Below are positions 17,192-25,851 of a stretch of 64,000 nucleotides of DNA, one piece after another. Source of the DNA: Bog-756 sp049517675 (GTDB taxonomy: Bacteria; Actinomycetota; Acidimicrobiia; Acidimicrobiales; RAAP-2); NCBI GenBank assembly GCA_049517675.1, contig JBEKRV010000012.1, positions 11,751-75,750 of the forward strand, read 5' to 3'. Every line of letters begins with the position of its first letter. The first letter of the stretch is position 1. The notes beneath the pieces are model-generated. The model was given only the letters and a program-made list of their open reading frames with translations, was not told the origin of the DNA and did no database searches. A program made the translations under genes and the position numbers.

Positions 17192-18588
17192 TGCCGGGCC
17201 TCCTCCTGGTCGGTGTGGCCGTCGGCGGGAATCGGCTCGACGTCCGTTGCGCGGGCGGGACGATCACCGGGATCGGGAGTGGTCTGGTTGCCCGCCGGGG
17301 CGAGACGGTGGTCCGGGGAGCGACGACCGTCCTCCCCGGGCTCCACGACCACCATCTCCATCTGATGGCCATGGCGGCCCGGTCGGGTTCGGTCGACGTC
17401 GGGGGCGTGACCGGGACGAGGGAGCTCGCCCGGACGCTGGGCGACGCCTCCGCCCGGCTCCCGGCCGGCGCCTGGCTGCGCGCCGTCGGGTACCACGAGA
17501 CGACGGGGGGGACACTGGACCGCCGGGCGCTCGACGCGATGGTGACCGACCGGCCGGTCCGGGTCCAGCACCGCTCCGGTCACCAGTGGATCCTCAACTC
17601 ACCTGCCTGCCGCGCTCTCGGACTGGAGCACGAGTCGGATCCCGGGCTCGAGCGCGACGACGCCGGCGACCTGACCGGCCGGCTCCTCGACCGGGACGAC
17701 TGGATCGCCGAACGACTTCCCCGGGGCGATCCCCCCGATCTGGGGGCGGTCGGTCGGCGGCTCGCCTCCTACGGGGTGACCGGTGTGACCGATGCCACGC
17801 CCACCCGGACGGGCGCCGACCTCGAGGTCCTGGCCGGGGCCCGCAGGACCGGCACGCTCCGCCAGCGGGTACGGGTGATGGGCACGGTGGAGGACGGCGC
17901 CGCGGTTCCCGGCGAGCTCGAGCCGGGCCCGGTGAAGGTGATGGTCTCCGACGGGGCCGATCCCGACGTCGACGGCCTGGCCGGGCGCATCGAGGGCGCG
18001 CACGGGTCCGGGCGGCCGGTCGCGCTGCACGCCGTGACCCGGGTCGCCGCCGCGCTGGCACTGGCCGCCTGGGACCGGGCGGGGTCCCGGTCCGGCGACC
18101 GGCTGGAGCACGGGGCCGTGCTCGCCCCCGACGTGGTGGACCGGTTGGCCGGGCTCGGCGTCACGGTGGTCACCCAGCCGTCGTTCGTCGCCGAACGCGG
18201 CGACGAGTACCTGGCGGAGGTGGAACCGGGTGACGTGCCGTACCTCTACCCGTGCGCTGGTCTCGACCGGGCCGGCGTCGGCCTCGGGGGCGGGACGGAC
18301 GCCCCGTTCGGCCCCGAGGACCCGTGGACGGCCGTTGCCGCCGCGGTCCGGCGGGTCACCCGGACGGGCCACGTCCTCGGCCCCGCCGAACGTCTGGATC
18401 CCGGGCGGGCTCTCGGCCTCTTCCTGTCCGACCCCCCGTCGCCCGGCGGGCCGGCGCGCACGGTGCGCGTCGGCGGGCCCGCCGACCTGTGCCTCCTCGA
18501 CGGCGACCTCCGCCTGGTCCTGGAGGACCCGTCCTCGGCCCACGTGGTGGCCACCGTCATCGACGGGGAGCTCGTCCACCAGCGGTGA
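17191..18588 (+). CDS. Amidohydrolase family protein, YtcJ-like
   Basis: A 465-residue metal-dependent amidohydrolase. GLHDHHLHLM (His52, His54, His55, His57 region) is the first metal cluster. WLRAVGYHE, the Asp/Glu-rich middle, EHGAVL and GGGTDAPFGPEDPW are typical of amidohydrolase-3 (YtcJ) members. The C-terminal VGGPADLCLLDGD strand completes the composite domain. The reaction is probably hydrolysis of an amide or lactone, substrate unknown. ATG 17191 overlaps the TGA of the CoA-transferase, indicating translational coupling and a shared job. Confidence 0.8.
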   Translation: MPGLLLVGVAVGGNRLDVRCAGGTITGIGSGLVARRGETVVRGATTVLPGLHDHHLHLMAMAARSGSVDVGGVTGTRELARTLGDASARLPAGAWLRAVGYHETTGGTLDRRALDAMVTDRPVRVQHRSGHQWILNSPACRALGLEHESDPGLERDDAGDLTGRLLDRDDWIAERLPRGDPPDLGAVGRRLASYGVTGVTDATPTRTGADLEVLAGARRTGTLRQRVRVMGTVEDGAAVPGELEPGPVKVMVSDGADPDVDGLAGRIEGAHGSGRPVALHAVTRVAAALALAAWDRAGSRSGDRLEHGAVLAPDVVDRLAGLGVTVVTQPSFVAERGDEYLAEVEPGDVPYLYPCAGLDRAGVGLGGGTDAPFGPEDPWTAVAAAVRRVTRTGHVLGPAERLDPGRALGLFLSDPPSPGGPARTVRVGGPADLCLLDGDLRLVLEDPSSAHVVATVIDGELVHQR

Positions 18589-18683
18589 CCCCGGCCGGCC
18601 TGCGGGGGCGTAGGTGACACGGAGGGGTGGTTCTGGGAGACTCTCGGTGACCACGCCCGGGGGGGCGAGAGGGAGGGTGTCCG

Positions 18684-19973
18684 ATGGAGATCAACGACAT
18701 GGTGCTGGTGAGCGTGGACGACCACGTGGTCGAGCCGCCGGGACTGTTCGACGGGCGCCTGCCGGCCAAGTACGTCGACCTGGCACCGCAGTTCATCACC
18801 AACGACGACGGGACCAACTCGTGGCTCTACGAGGGTCAGGTCCTCCCCAACGTGGCGCTCAACGCCGTGGCCGGACGTCCCCGCGAGGAGTACGGCATCG
18901 AGCCGACCTCCTTCGACCAGCTCCGGCCCGGCTGCTACGACATCGGGGAACGGGTCAAGGACATGGACGCCAACGGCGTGCTCGGTTCGCTGTGCTTCCC
19001 GTCCTTCCCCCAATTCTGTGGGCAGCTGTTCGCCCGCACCGTGGACAAGGACGTGGCCCTGGCCATGGTCCGGGCCTACAACGACTGGCACATCGACGAG
19101 TGGTGCGGATCGCAGCCGGGCCGGTTCATCCCCTGCGTCCTGCCCGCCATCTGGGATCCCGAGGTGATGGCGGCCGAGGTGCGCCGCACCGCGGCGAAGG
19201 GGGTCCACGCGGTCACCTTCTCGGAGAACCCGTCCAAGCTCGGGTGGCCCAGTGTCCACAGCGACCACTGGGACCCGTTCTGGCGGGCGTGCAACGACGA
19301 GCAGGTCGTGGTGTGCATGCACATCGGCTCCTCCTCCGAGCTGGTCATCACGTCGCCCGACGCCCCGATGGACTGCCTCATCACCCTGACCCCGATGAAC
19401 ATCGTGAAGGCCGCCACCGACCTGGTCTGGTCGCCGGTGCTCCGCAAGTTCCCCGACCTCCGGGTGGCCCTGTCGGAGGGCGGGATCGGCTGGATCCCGT
19501 ACTTCCTCGAGCGCATCGACTACAACTACGACCGGCACCACCTCTGGACCGGGCAGGACTACGGCAACGAGCTGCCGAGCGAGGTGTTCAACCGCAACGT
19601 GCTCACCTGCTTCATCGACGACAAGTTCGGCGTGGCCAGCCGCGACTTCCTCGAGATGGACAACGTCATGTGGGAGTGCGACTACCCCCACTCCGACTCG
19701 ACCTGGCCGATCGCACCCGAGACCCTGGCCGAGAGCCTCGCCGGGGTGAGCGACCACGACGTCGACCGGATGACCCACCTCAACGCAATGCACCACTTCC
19801 ACTACGACCCGTTCACCACGCTGGGCGGCAAGTCGCAGTGCACGGTCGGGAGCCTGCGGGCCCGGGTGGCCGACCGTGACGTGTCGATCCACTCGCAGGC
19901 CCGCGACTCGGTGGCCAAGCGCGGCACCCTGGCCTCGGACCTGGCCGCCGCCGCCTCCTCGTCCGACCGCTAG
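18684..19973 (+). CDS. ACMSD-like amidohydrolase-2 family protein (copy 3)
   Basis: A 429-residue paralog of the two ACMSD-like proteins at 5.7 and 8.9 kb. It has VSVDDHVVEPPGLFDGRLP (Asp12-Asp13-His14), DMDANGVLGSLCFPS, CMHIGSSSE, SEGGIGWIP and WECDYPHSDSTWP. It is longer at the C-terminus by about 30 residues of Ser/Ala/Arg-rich tail. ATG 18684 follows GGGAGG at about eight-base spacing. It precedes a CoA-transferase by 96 bases on the same strand. A decarboxylase or hydrolase acting on an acid later handled as a CoA ester is plausible. Confidence 0.85.
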   Translation: MEINDMVLVSVDDHVVEPPGLFDGRLPAKYVDLAPQFITNDDGTNSWLYEGQVLPNVALNAVAGRPREEYGIEPTSFDQLRPGCYDIGERVKDMDANGVLGSLCFPSFPQFCGQLFARTVDKDVALAMVRAYNDWHIDEWCGSQPGRFIPCVLPAIWDPEVMAAEVRRTAAKGVHAVTFSENPSKLGWPSVHSDHWDPFWRACNDEQVVVCMHIGSSSELVITSPDAPMDCLITLTPMNIVKAATDLVWSPVLRKFPDLRVALSEGGIGWIPYFLERIDYNYDRHHLWTGQDYGNELPSEVFNRNVLTCFIDDKFGVASRDFLEMDNVMWECDYPHSDSTWPIAPETLAESLAGVSDHDVDRMTHLNAMHHFHYDPFTTLGGKSQCTVGSLRARVADRDVSIHSQARDSVAKRGTLASDLAAAASSSDR

Positions 19974-20069
19974 TCCCCTCCCGTCCGCCGGGCCCGCCTC
20001 CGTCCCGGACCGGTCACCGCACGCGGTCGCCCGCCCGAACGGGTGGCCGCCCGAACAAAGGAACCACCC

Positions 20070-21287
20070 ATGTCCCAAGCACTCTCCGGTGTCCGCGTCC
20101 TCGAAGTGGCGGCGTGGACCTTCGTCCCGGCGGCCGGGGCGGTACTCGCCGACTGGGGTGCCGACGTGATCAAGGTCGAGCACCCCGAGACCGGTGACCC
20201 CCAGCGGGGACTGGTGTCGATGGGGTTGATCCCCGGTGGTCCGAACGCCGTCAACTACATCATGGAACAGCCCAACCGCGGCAAGCGCAGCATCGGCCTC
20301 GACATCAGCACCGAGGGCGGCCTGGACATCCTGTACAATTTGGCCGAGTCCTCCGACGTGTTCCTGACCAGCTTCCTGCCGGCGGTCCGCCAGCGGCTCA
20401 GGATCGACGTCGAGCACATCCGGGCCGTCAACCCGAGGATCGTGTACGCCAGGGGATCGGGCCAGGGTCCGCTCGGCGAGGACCGCGAGCGCCCCGGCTA
20501 CGACGGATCCGTCTACTGGGGGCGCGGGGGAGTGGCCAACGCCCTCACGCCCTCCGACTCGAAGTTCCCGATCGGGGGCCGGGCCGCCTTCGGCGACCTG
20601 GCCGGGGGGATGGCCATCGCCGGTGGGATCGCCGCCGGGCTGGTCCAGCTGGCCCGGACGGGCGAGGCACCGGTCGTCGACGTGTCACTGCTCGGACTGG
20701 CCATGTGGCAGCTGTCCCCCGACATCGTCGCCTCCGGACTGTACGGCGGTGACCCGATGCCGAAGTTCGGCCGGAGCGCTTCGCCCAATCCGCTGGTGGG
20801 GAGCTACCGGACCAGCGACGACCGATTCATCACCCTCATGATGCTCCAGTCCGACCGGTACTGGTCCGAGTTCTGCACACTCGTCGGCCGCCCCGACCTG
20901 ATCACCGACGAACGCTACGCCGACGGCGGTTCACGGTTCGCCAACCGCGAGGAGTGCATCGCCACCTTCGACGAGCTGTTCGCCTCCAAGACGTACGAGG
21001 AGTGGAAGGCGATCCTGGCCGACCTGTCGGGAGCGTGGGCCCCGGTCCAGATGGCCAGCGAGTTGGCCGACGACCCGATGGTCACCGCCAACGGCTATCT
21101 CGCCCGGGTCGAGCGCGAGGACGGCCAGTCCTACGACCTGGTGGCGAATCCGGTCCAGATGGACGAGACGGCCGACCGGCTCCGGGCCGCGCCCGGGCAC
21201 GGGCAGCACACCGAGGAGATCCTGCTCGAATTGGGCATGGACTGGGACGCCATCATCGCCGGCAAGGAGTCCGGGGCGGTCCTCTGA
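20070..21287 (+). CDS. Family III CoA-transferase (CaiB/BaiF type)
   Basis: A 405-residue CoA-transferase with canonical order. LSGVRVLEVAAWTFVPAAGAVLADWGADVIKVEHP opens the Rossmann domain, NRGKRSIGLDI follows, and the catalytic Asp is probably Asp145 in RPGYDGSVYW. The C-terminal region LVGSYRTSDDRFITLMML is also typical. It would activate a carboxylic acid using another acyl-CoA as donor. ATG 20070 follows AAAGGA. It is convergent with a P450, separated by a hairpin terminator. Confidence 0.88.
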   Translation: MSQALSGVRVLEVAAWTFVPAAGAVLADWGADVIKVEHPETGDPQRGLVSMGLIPGGPNAVNYIMEQPNRGKRSIGLDISTEGGLDILYNLAESSDVFLTSFLPAVRQRLRIDVEHIRAVNPRIVYARGSGQGPLGEDRERPGYDGSVYWGRGGVANALTPSDSKFPIGGRAAFGDLAGGMAIAGGIAAGLVQLARTGEAPVVDVSLLGLAMWQLSPDIVASGLYGGDPMPKFGRSASPNPLVGSYRTSDDRFITLMMLQSDRYWSEFCTLVGRPDLITDERYADGGSRFANREECIATFDELFASKTYEEWKAILADLSGAWAPVQMASELADDPMVTANGYLARVEREDGQSYDLVANPVQMDETADRLRAAPGHGQHTEEILLELGMDWDAIIAGKESGAVL

Positions 21288-21302
21288 ACCGCCGTCGGGC
21301 GA

Positions 21303-21321
21303 CCCCCGCATCCTGCGGGGG
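21303..21321. terminator. Hairpin between convergent CoA-transferase and P450
   Basis: CCCCCGCA and TGCGGGGG pair perfectly (8 bp) around TCC, in the 62-base gap between two convergent genes. No T-run follows on either strand, as is common for actinobacterial terminators. Confidence 0.55.
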
Positions 21322-21349
21322 CGGTGCTGCGGGTCCGACCGGGTCGGGG

Positions 21350-22549
21350 TCAGGCCGTGGCGAACACCATCGGGAAGTGGTCGATGGACCGGATCCCACT
21401 GGTATAGGCCAGGGTGTGGCCGTCGGCCACGGAGTACTCGGGGATCCTCCGGTGCCACTCCCGCAGGGCGATGCGGAGCTCCTGGCGGGCCAGGTGGGAC
21501 CCAAGGCAACGGTGGACGCCTCCGCCGAAGGCCAGGTGCCGGTTGACCTCGCGGTCGAAGCGGACCACGTCGGCGTCGGGGAGCTCGGCCTCGTCGGTGT
21601 TGACCGAGCTGAGCATGACCATGACCAGGTCACCCTTGTTGACGGGGCAGTTCTCGATCTCGGTGTCGGCGACGGCCACCCGGACCACGCCCATCACCGG
21701 GGTCTCCCACCGGAGGAGCTCCTCGATGGCCGCCGGGATCAACGACGGGTCGTCGACGAGCTGACGACGCTGCTCGGGATGGTCGGCCAGGTAGCCGAAC
21801 ATGCAGTCGAGTGACGCCGTCACCGTGTCCAGGCCGGCGATGAGGAAGAGGAAGCAGATGTCGAGGATGTCCTCGCGGGTGAGCCGCTGCCCGTCCACGC
21901 TGGCGTCGAGGAACCGGCTGAGCAGGTCGTCGCGGCGTTCGACCTCCCGCTGGTCGAGCACCTCGTTGAAGTAGTCGTAGATCGAGTCGGCCGTCCGCTT
22001 CTGGTAGGCCACGGTCTCGGGGCTCCCGTAGACGCTGCCGATGGCCACCTGGGGACGGATGATGCCGTCCTTCATGGTGAGGAAGCGGGGGAGCTCGTCG
22101 ACCGGCAGCCCGAGGAGGTTGAGGAAGACCCGGGTCGGGAACAGCGTCGAGAATTCGCCGGCGAAGTCGACCTCACCCCGGTCGATGAACCCGTCGATGA
22201 GCTCGTTGACGGCGATCACGAGCGACTCCTCGAGCCTGGCCACCTCCCGGGGGGCGAAGATCGGGTCGAGCAGCTTGCGGAACTTCTTGTGGTCGGGCGG
22301 GTCGATCTGGAGCGGAATGAGCGGTCGGACGTTCTGGAGGTCGACCGCGTCGGCGTTGGACGAGAAGATCTCCGGATGGCGGAAGACCTCCTCGACGTCG
22401 ACCTTGCGGGTCAGGGCGACCCCCCGTCCCTCGACGGGGATGACCGGCATCGAGTCCCGCAACATCTTGAACAGCGGCTGCGGGTGGGCCGCCATCTCGG
22501 GGTCCATGGCGGCGAACGGGTCCTCGGGCGGCGGCGTCGTAGCGTCCAT
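21350..22549 (-). CDS. Cytochrome P450
   Basis: A 399-residue P450. The I-helix motif is IAGLDTVTAS, ExxR is in AIEELLRWETP, and the haem loop FGGGVHRCLG gives Cys348. Asp replaces the more usual Glu before the I-helix Thr (GLDT), which is tolerated in several bacterial P450 families. LQIDPPDHKKFRKLLDP and FSSNADAV are also normal. ATG 22549 follows AAGGAG at four-base spacing. A 12-bp perfect hairpin occupies its 5' leader. It is divergent from the acyl-CoA ligase, which suggests oxidation and activation of the same substrate. Confidence 0.9.
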   Translation of the reverse strand: MDATTPPPEDPFAAMDPEMAAHPQPLFKMLRDSMPVIPVEGRGVALTRKVDVEEVFRHPEIFSSNADAVDLQNVRPLIPLQIDPPDHKKFRKLLDPIFAPREVARLEESLVIAVNELIDGFIDRGEVDFAGEFSTLFPTRVFLNLLGLPVDELPRFLTMKDGIIRPQVAIGSVYGSPETVAYQKRTADSIYDYFNEVLDQREVERRDDLLSRFLDASVDGQRLTREDILDICFLFLIAGLDTVTASLDCMFGYLADHPEQRRQLVDDPSLIPAAIEELLRWETPVMGVVRVAVADTEIENCPVNKGDLVMVMLSSVNTDEAELPDADVVRFDREVNRHLAFGGGVHRCLGSHLARQELRIALREWHRRIPEYSVADGHTLAYTSGIRSIDHFPMVFATA

Positions 22550-22577
22550 GGGGCTCCTTGGCTGATGAGGCGGCGGC

Positions 22578-22607
22578 TCGGGTGACGGCGTCAGGGCCGT
22601 CACCCGA
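22578..22607 (-). promoter_or_regulatory. 12-bp perfect inverted repeat in the P450 leader
   Basis: Arms 22578-22589 and 22596-22607 (core CGGGTGACGGC) pair perfectly around a six-base loop. A TAGAGT -10 box on the minus strand at 22611-22616 would start transcription inside the distal arm, so the hairpin would form the 5' end of the P450 mRNA. It could alternatively be a repressor operator at +1. Confidence 0.55.
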
Positions 22608-22745
22608 CGAACTCTACGACGATTCGGGCGGCCGGCGCCGGGTGGCCCGCCTCGAGTGGGACGGTCACCGGTCGGTGTCTAGAGTGGTGCCGCATCCGCC
22701 CCGGCGCACCGGGTGACGGACGGGGGACGGGTCCGAGGGAGGATC

Positions 22746-22823
22746 GTGGCAGACAGGAACGTGTGCAGGCCGACGGGCCCGTCGGCCGTCGACCCGTCGC
22801 CGACGGGGCCGGCCGGCCCGTGA
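22746..22823 (+). CDS. Possible 25-residue leader peptide coupled to the acyl-CoA ligase
   Basis: GTG 22746 follows GGGAGG at good spacing and opens a 25-codon ORF (MADRNVCRPTGPSAVDPS...). Its TGA overlaps GTG 22820 of the ligase in a GTGA junction. A TAGAGT -10 box at 22680-22685 is suitably placed upstream. The ligase GTG itself has no ribosome binding site, so re-initiation after the leader is the simplest reading. Confidence 0.4.
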   Translation: MADRNVCRPTGPSAVDPSPTGPAGP

Positions 22824-24379
22824 GGCTCCGCGCCACCTTCCTCCAATCGGGCGCCGACGGGTACCGCCGACCGGGCGGTGCCTGGGACGTACCCGGCCTC
22901 GACCGGCTGCTCTCGTCGCCCCGGGCGGCGGGGGCGCCGGCGGTGGTCGACGGCGACGTGGTGCTGGACCACGGCACGCTGGACCGGCTGGCTTCGTCGG
23001 TGGCCGGGAGCCTGCGGGCCCTCGGTGTCCGACACCGCGACGTGGTGGCCTGGCAGCTGCCCAACTGGTGGGAGGCGGTGGTCCTCTTCCACGCCTGCTG
23101 GCGGAGTGGGGCGGTCGCCGCTCCCATCCACCACCAGGTGGGATCGGCGGAGGTCGAGCGGATCATGGGCGAACTGGACCCGAAGGTGCTCCTGGCCGCC
23201 GGGGGCCTCCCGCTGGCCGACTCGGCGGGCTCCACGGGAGTCATCGGTGTGCGGACCGGGGATCCCCGGTTCGAGTCCCTCCTCGGAGGCCGGCCCCTCT
23301 CCGCCGGACCCGCCCGTGCTTCGGACGTGGCCGTGGTCCTGTTCACCTCGGGCTCGACGGGCAACCCGAAGGCCGTGCTGCACAGCCACCGGGGTCTGGC
23401 CTACAAGGCGCACAGCATGGCGACGGCCCACGGGCTCGGCCCGGACGACGTCGCCCTGATGCCCTCGCCCCTGGCCCACGTCTCGGGTCTCCTCAACTCG
23501 GTCCTGGTCCCCGGGGCGGCGGGCATGCCGGTGGTGCTCATGGAGAAGTGGGACGCCGAACGGGCGGCCCACCTGGCCGGCCGCCACCGGGCCAGCTTCA
23601 TGATCGGACCGCCGACCATCTTCCTCTCGCTCATGGACGTGCCCGGCTACCGGGACCGGGTGGAGCACCTGCGGATCGTCTCCTGCGGGGCCATGGGGGT
23701 GACGCCCGAGTTCATCGACACCGCCCGCGAGGGTCTGGGGGCGCTGGTCAAGCGCACCTACGGATCCACCGAGGCACCGACGGTGACCACCAGCGGCTGG
23801 TGGGACCCGGCCGACAAGGCCCGCGACACCGACGGCCATTCGGTGGGCGGGGCGTCCCTGCAGGTGGTCGACCCGTCGACGGGACGCCCCCTTCCCGCCG
23901 GCACCAGGGGAGAGGTCCAGGTGCGCGGACCCGAGCTGTTCGTCGGCTACGGCGACGGGACCCAGACGCGTGAGGCGGTCCGGCGGGGCTGGTTCGCCAC
24001 GGGCGACCTCGGGGTGCTCGACGAGGAAGGTTGGCTGACGATCGGTGGGCGGTTGAAGGAGCTCATCATCCGCGGCGGCGAGAACATCGCCTCGGCCGAG
24101 GTCGAACGGGTCCTCGAACAGCACCCGGGCATCCGCCAGGCGGTCGTGGTGGGGCGGCCGGACGACCGGTTCGGCGAACGGGTGGTGGCCTTCGTCGTCG
24201 GCGACCCCGCCGTCGACGTCGCCGAGGCGCGACGATGGTTCGCCGGACAGGGGGTGGCCCGGTTCAAGACGCCGGAGTACGTGGTCCACCTCGACGAGGT
24301 CCCGGTCCTCGGGGTGGGAAAGCCGGACAGGCCGTCGCTGCGACGACGGGCGGAGGCGCTGTCCGACGGACCGGGCTGA
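22820..24379 (+). CDS. Acyl-CoA synthetase (AMP-forming)
   Basis: A 519-residue adenylate-forming ligase. It has the P-loop-like LFTSGSTGNPKAVLHSH, YGSTEAPT (A5), the ATGDLG motif (A7), the hinge GRLKELIIRGGENI (A8) and the catalytic Lys near the C-terminus in VGKPDRPSLRR (A10). It activates a carboxylic acid to its CoA thioester via an acyl-adenylate. GTG 22820 is chosen because it overlaps the TGA of a well-formed leader ORF; an in-frame GTG at 22763 would add 19 residues. It is divergent from the P450 and convergent with the cupin. Confidence 0.85.
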   Translation: MRLRATFLQSGADGYRRPGGAWDVPGLDRLLSSPRAAGAPAVVDGDVVLDHGTLDRLASSVAGSLRALGVRHRDVVAWQLPNWWEAVVLFHACWRSGAVAAPIHHQVGSAEVERIMGELDPKVLLAAGGLPLADSAGSTGVIGVRTGDPRFESLLGGRPLSAGPARASDVAVVLFTSGSTGNPKAVLHSHRGLAYKAHSMATAHGLGPDDVALMPSPLAHVSGLLNSVLVPGAAGMPVVLMEKWDAERAAHLAGRHRASFMIGPPTIFLSLMDVPGYRDRVEHLRIVSCGAMGVTPEFIDTAREGLGALVKRTYGSTEAPTVTTSGWWDPADKARDTDGHSVGGASLQVVDPSTGRPLPAGTRGEVQVRGPELFVGYGDGTQTREAVRRGWFATGDLGVLDEEGWLTIGGRLKELIIRGGENIASAEVERVLEQHPGIRQAVVVGRPDDRFGERVVAFVVGDPAVDVAEARRWFAGQGVARFKTPEYVVHLDEVPVLGVGKPDRPSLRRRAEALSDGPG

Positions 24380-24429
24380 CCGCTCCGTCCGTCCCGGCGC
24401 ACCCGGCGCATGCCGGCCCGCACGGCGCT

Positions 24430-24858
24430 TCAGGCGCGGGTGTCGCCCGCAGGATGCTCGGCGAACCACCGGGCGATGCCGGGCATGTGCCGCTCGAAGT
24501 TGCCGGGGGCCGAGACGTTGAGCATCCCGGCGCGCTCCGGGCCGCGGTTCTCGAAGTCGTGGACCACGTCCCCCGGCACCAGGACGAACGAGCCGGTGCC
24601 CGCCTCGACCCATTCGGTGCCGACCAGCACGCTCATGGTGCCGGCGAGGACGTAGAACACGTCGTCCTCCGGATGGGAGTGGGCGCCGGGTCCCTTGGTG
24701 AACGGTTCGAGCCACCACTCCGAGATCGAATAGCCGTCACCCGCCTCGGCGCCATCGGCCTTGATCACCGCCGAGATGCGACCCATCGGGTAGGCCCGGC
24801 CGTCGCCCGGTCCGAGCACCACCGGGCATCGACCGGCGGATCCACCGCTGTCGGTCAT
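24430..24858 (-). CDS. Cupin-domain protein
   Basis: A 142-residue single-cupin protein. Motif 1 reads GAHSHPEDDVFYVLAGTMSVLVG and motif 2 reads GSFVLVPGDVVHDFENRG, supplying three His and one Glu/Asp metal ligand. Such small cupins serve as dioxygenases, isomerases or sugar-binding proteins, with no way to choose here. ATG 24858 overlaps the TGA of a nine-residue leader (ATGA). It is on the same strand as the crotonase and amine oxidase upstream, about 120 bases from the crotonase stop. Confidence 0.8.
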   Translation of the reverse strand: MTDSGGSAGRCPVVLGPGDGRAYPMGRISAVIKADGAEAGDGYSISEWWLEPFTKGPGAHSHPEDDVFYVLAGTMSVLVGTEWVEAGTGSFVLVPGDVVHDFENRGPERAGMLNVSAPGNFERHMPGIARWFAEHPAGDTRA

Positions 24859-24884
24859 CGCCCCACCATTCCTCGACGGCTCAT
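24855..24884 (-). CDS. Possible nine-residue leader peptide before the cupin gene
   Basis: ATG 24884 opens MSRRGMVGR and its TGA overlaps the cupin ATG (ATGA at 24858-24855). A CAATCT box ends six bases before this ATG, the spacing of a leaderless start. The GGTGGGG inside the leader could also act as the cupin's ribosome binding site. Confidence 0.3.
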   Translation of the reverse strand: MSRRGMVGR

Positions 24885-24975
24885 GGCCACAGATTGCCAT
24901 CGGCCGGAGCCGGCCACAACGTCGTCAGGGGGCCGCGGACGGACCGGTGACGGTGACCTCCGGCCCGGCGCCCGG

Positions 24976-25800
24976 TCAGCGGAGGCGCCAGTCGATCCGC
25001 TTGCCCGAGGTGAACTGCTCCTGACCCGCGGCGAGCGTCGCCGGATCGGTGCCCACATGGGTGATCAGGAATGCGTGGTCGAGTGCCTGGCGCCGCGACA
25101 TCTCGAGACCCATCCACAGCGCCCGCACGGTGCCACCGATGGCGCGTTCCGGCTGGTCGGCGATGGCTTGCGCCGCCCAGCGCGTCCGCTCCTCCAGCTC
25201 GTCCGCCGGGACCACCTCGGATACGAATCCGATCTGGTGGGCCCGTTCGGCCGACATCCGTTCGTGGGAGCCGAGCAGTGAGAGGCGCACCACCTCCTGG
25301 AACGGCATCTTGTGGAGCAGGAAGATCGGTTCGAACGCGGCGGGCATGCCGTAGGTCACGTGGGGGTCGAAGAAGGTCGCCCGATCGGAGGCGATGATGA
25401 AGTCGACCTCCCCCAGGATGTAGAACGCCCCGCCGCAGGCCATGCCGTTGACCGCGGCGATGACCGGCTTCCACAGGTGGTTCGACTTGGGGCAGACGCT
25501 CTTGCCCGGATCGTCGAAGTCCCACGGCGTGTTGTAGCCCGGCAGCTTCCCCGGGGGCTGGTCCTCGATGGCGCCGATCCCCTCGCGGTCGAGGCCGGTG
25601 CAGAACGCCTTGTCGCCCGCACCGGTGAGGACGATGCACCGGACGTCGTCGTTGGTGCGCAGCATCTGCCACAGTTCCCGCAGCTCGCGCTGCATGGTGG
25701 GGTCGAAGGCATTGAGGGCCTCGGGTCGGTTGAGGGTGACCCAGGCCACGCCGTCGGACTCGTCGTAGAGCAGTGTCTCCAGGTCGGGCATGCGGGTCAT
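24976..25800 (-). CDS. Enoyl-CoA hydratase/isomerase (crotonase family)
   Basis: A 274-residue crotonase. It has VAWVTLNRPEALNAFDP, the first oxyanion segment DKAFCTGLDREGI, and the second AAVNGMACGGAFYILGEVDFIIAS. The region normally holding the second catalytic Glu reads GMPAAFEPIFLLHKMP, so the exact chemistry (hydration, isomerisation or C-C cleavage) is unclear. The size is standard. ATG 25800 is used; ATG 25791 is an alternative. It lies 51 bases downstream of the amine oxidase gene on the same strand, so an operon is likely. Confidence 0.85.
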   Translation of the reverse strand: MTRMPDLETLLYDESDGVAWVTLNRPEALNAFDPTMQRELRELWQMLRTNDDVRCIVLTGAGDKAFCTGLDREGIGAIEDQPPGKLPGYNTPWDFDDPGKSVCPKSNHLWKPVIAAVNGMACGGAFYILGEVDFIIASDRATFFDPHVTYGMPAAFEPIFLLHKMPFQEVVRLSLLGSHERMSAERAHQIGFVSEVVPADELEERTRWAAQAIADQPERAIGGTVRALWMGLEMSRRQALDHAFLITHVGTDPATLAAGQEQFTSGKRIDWRLR

Positions 25801-25851
25801 GGTACCGGTGGGGCGTCGACCGCGAGTGCCGTGCGCGTCGACCGCGGCGCG

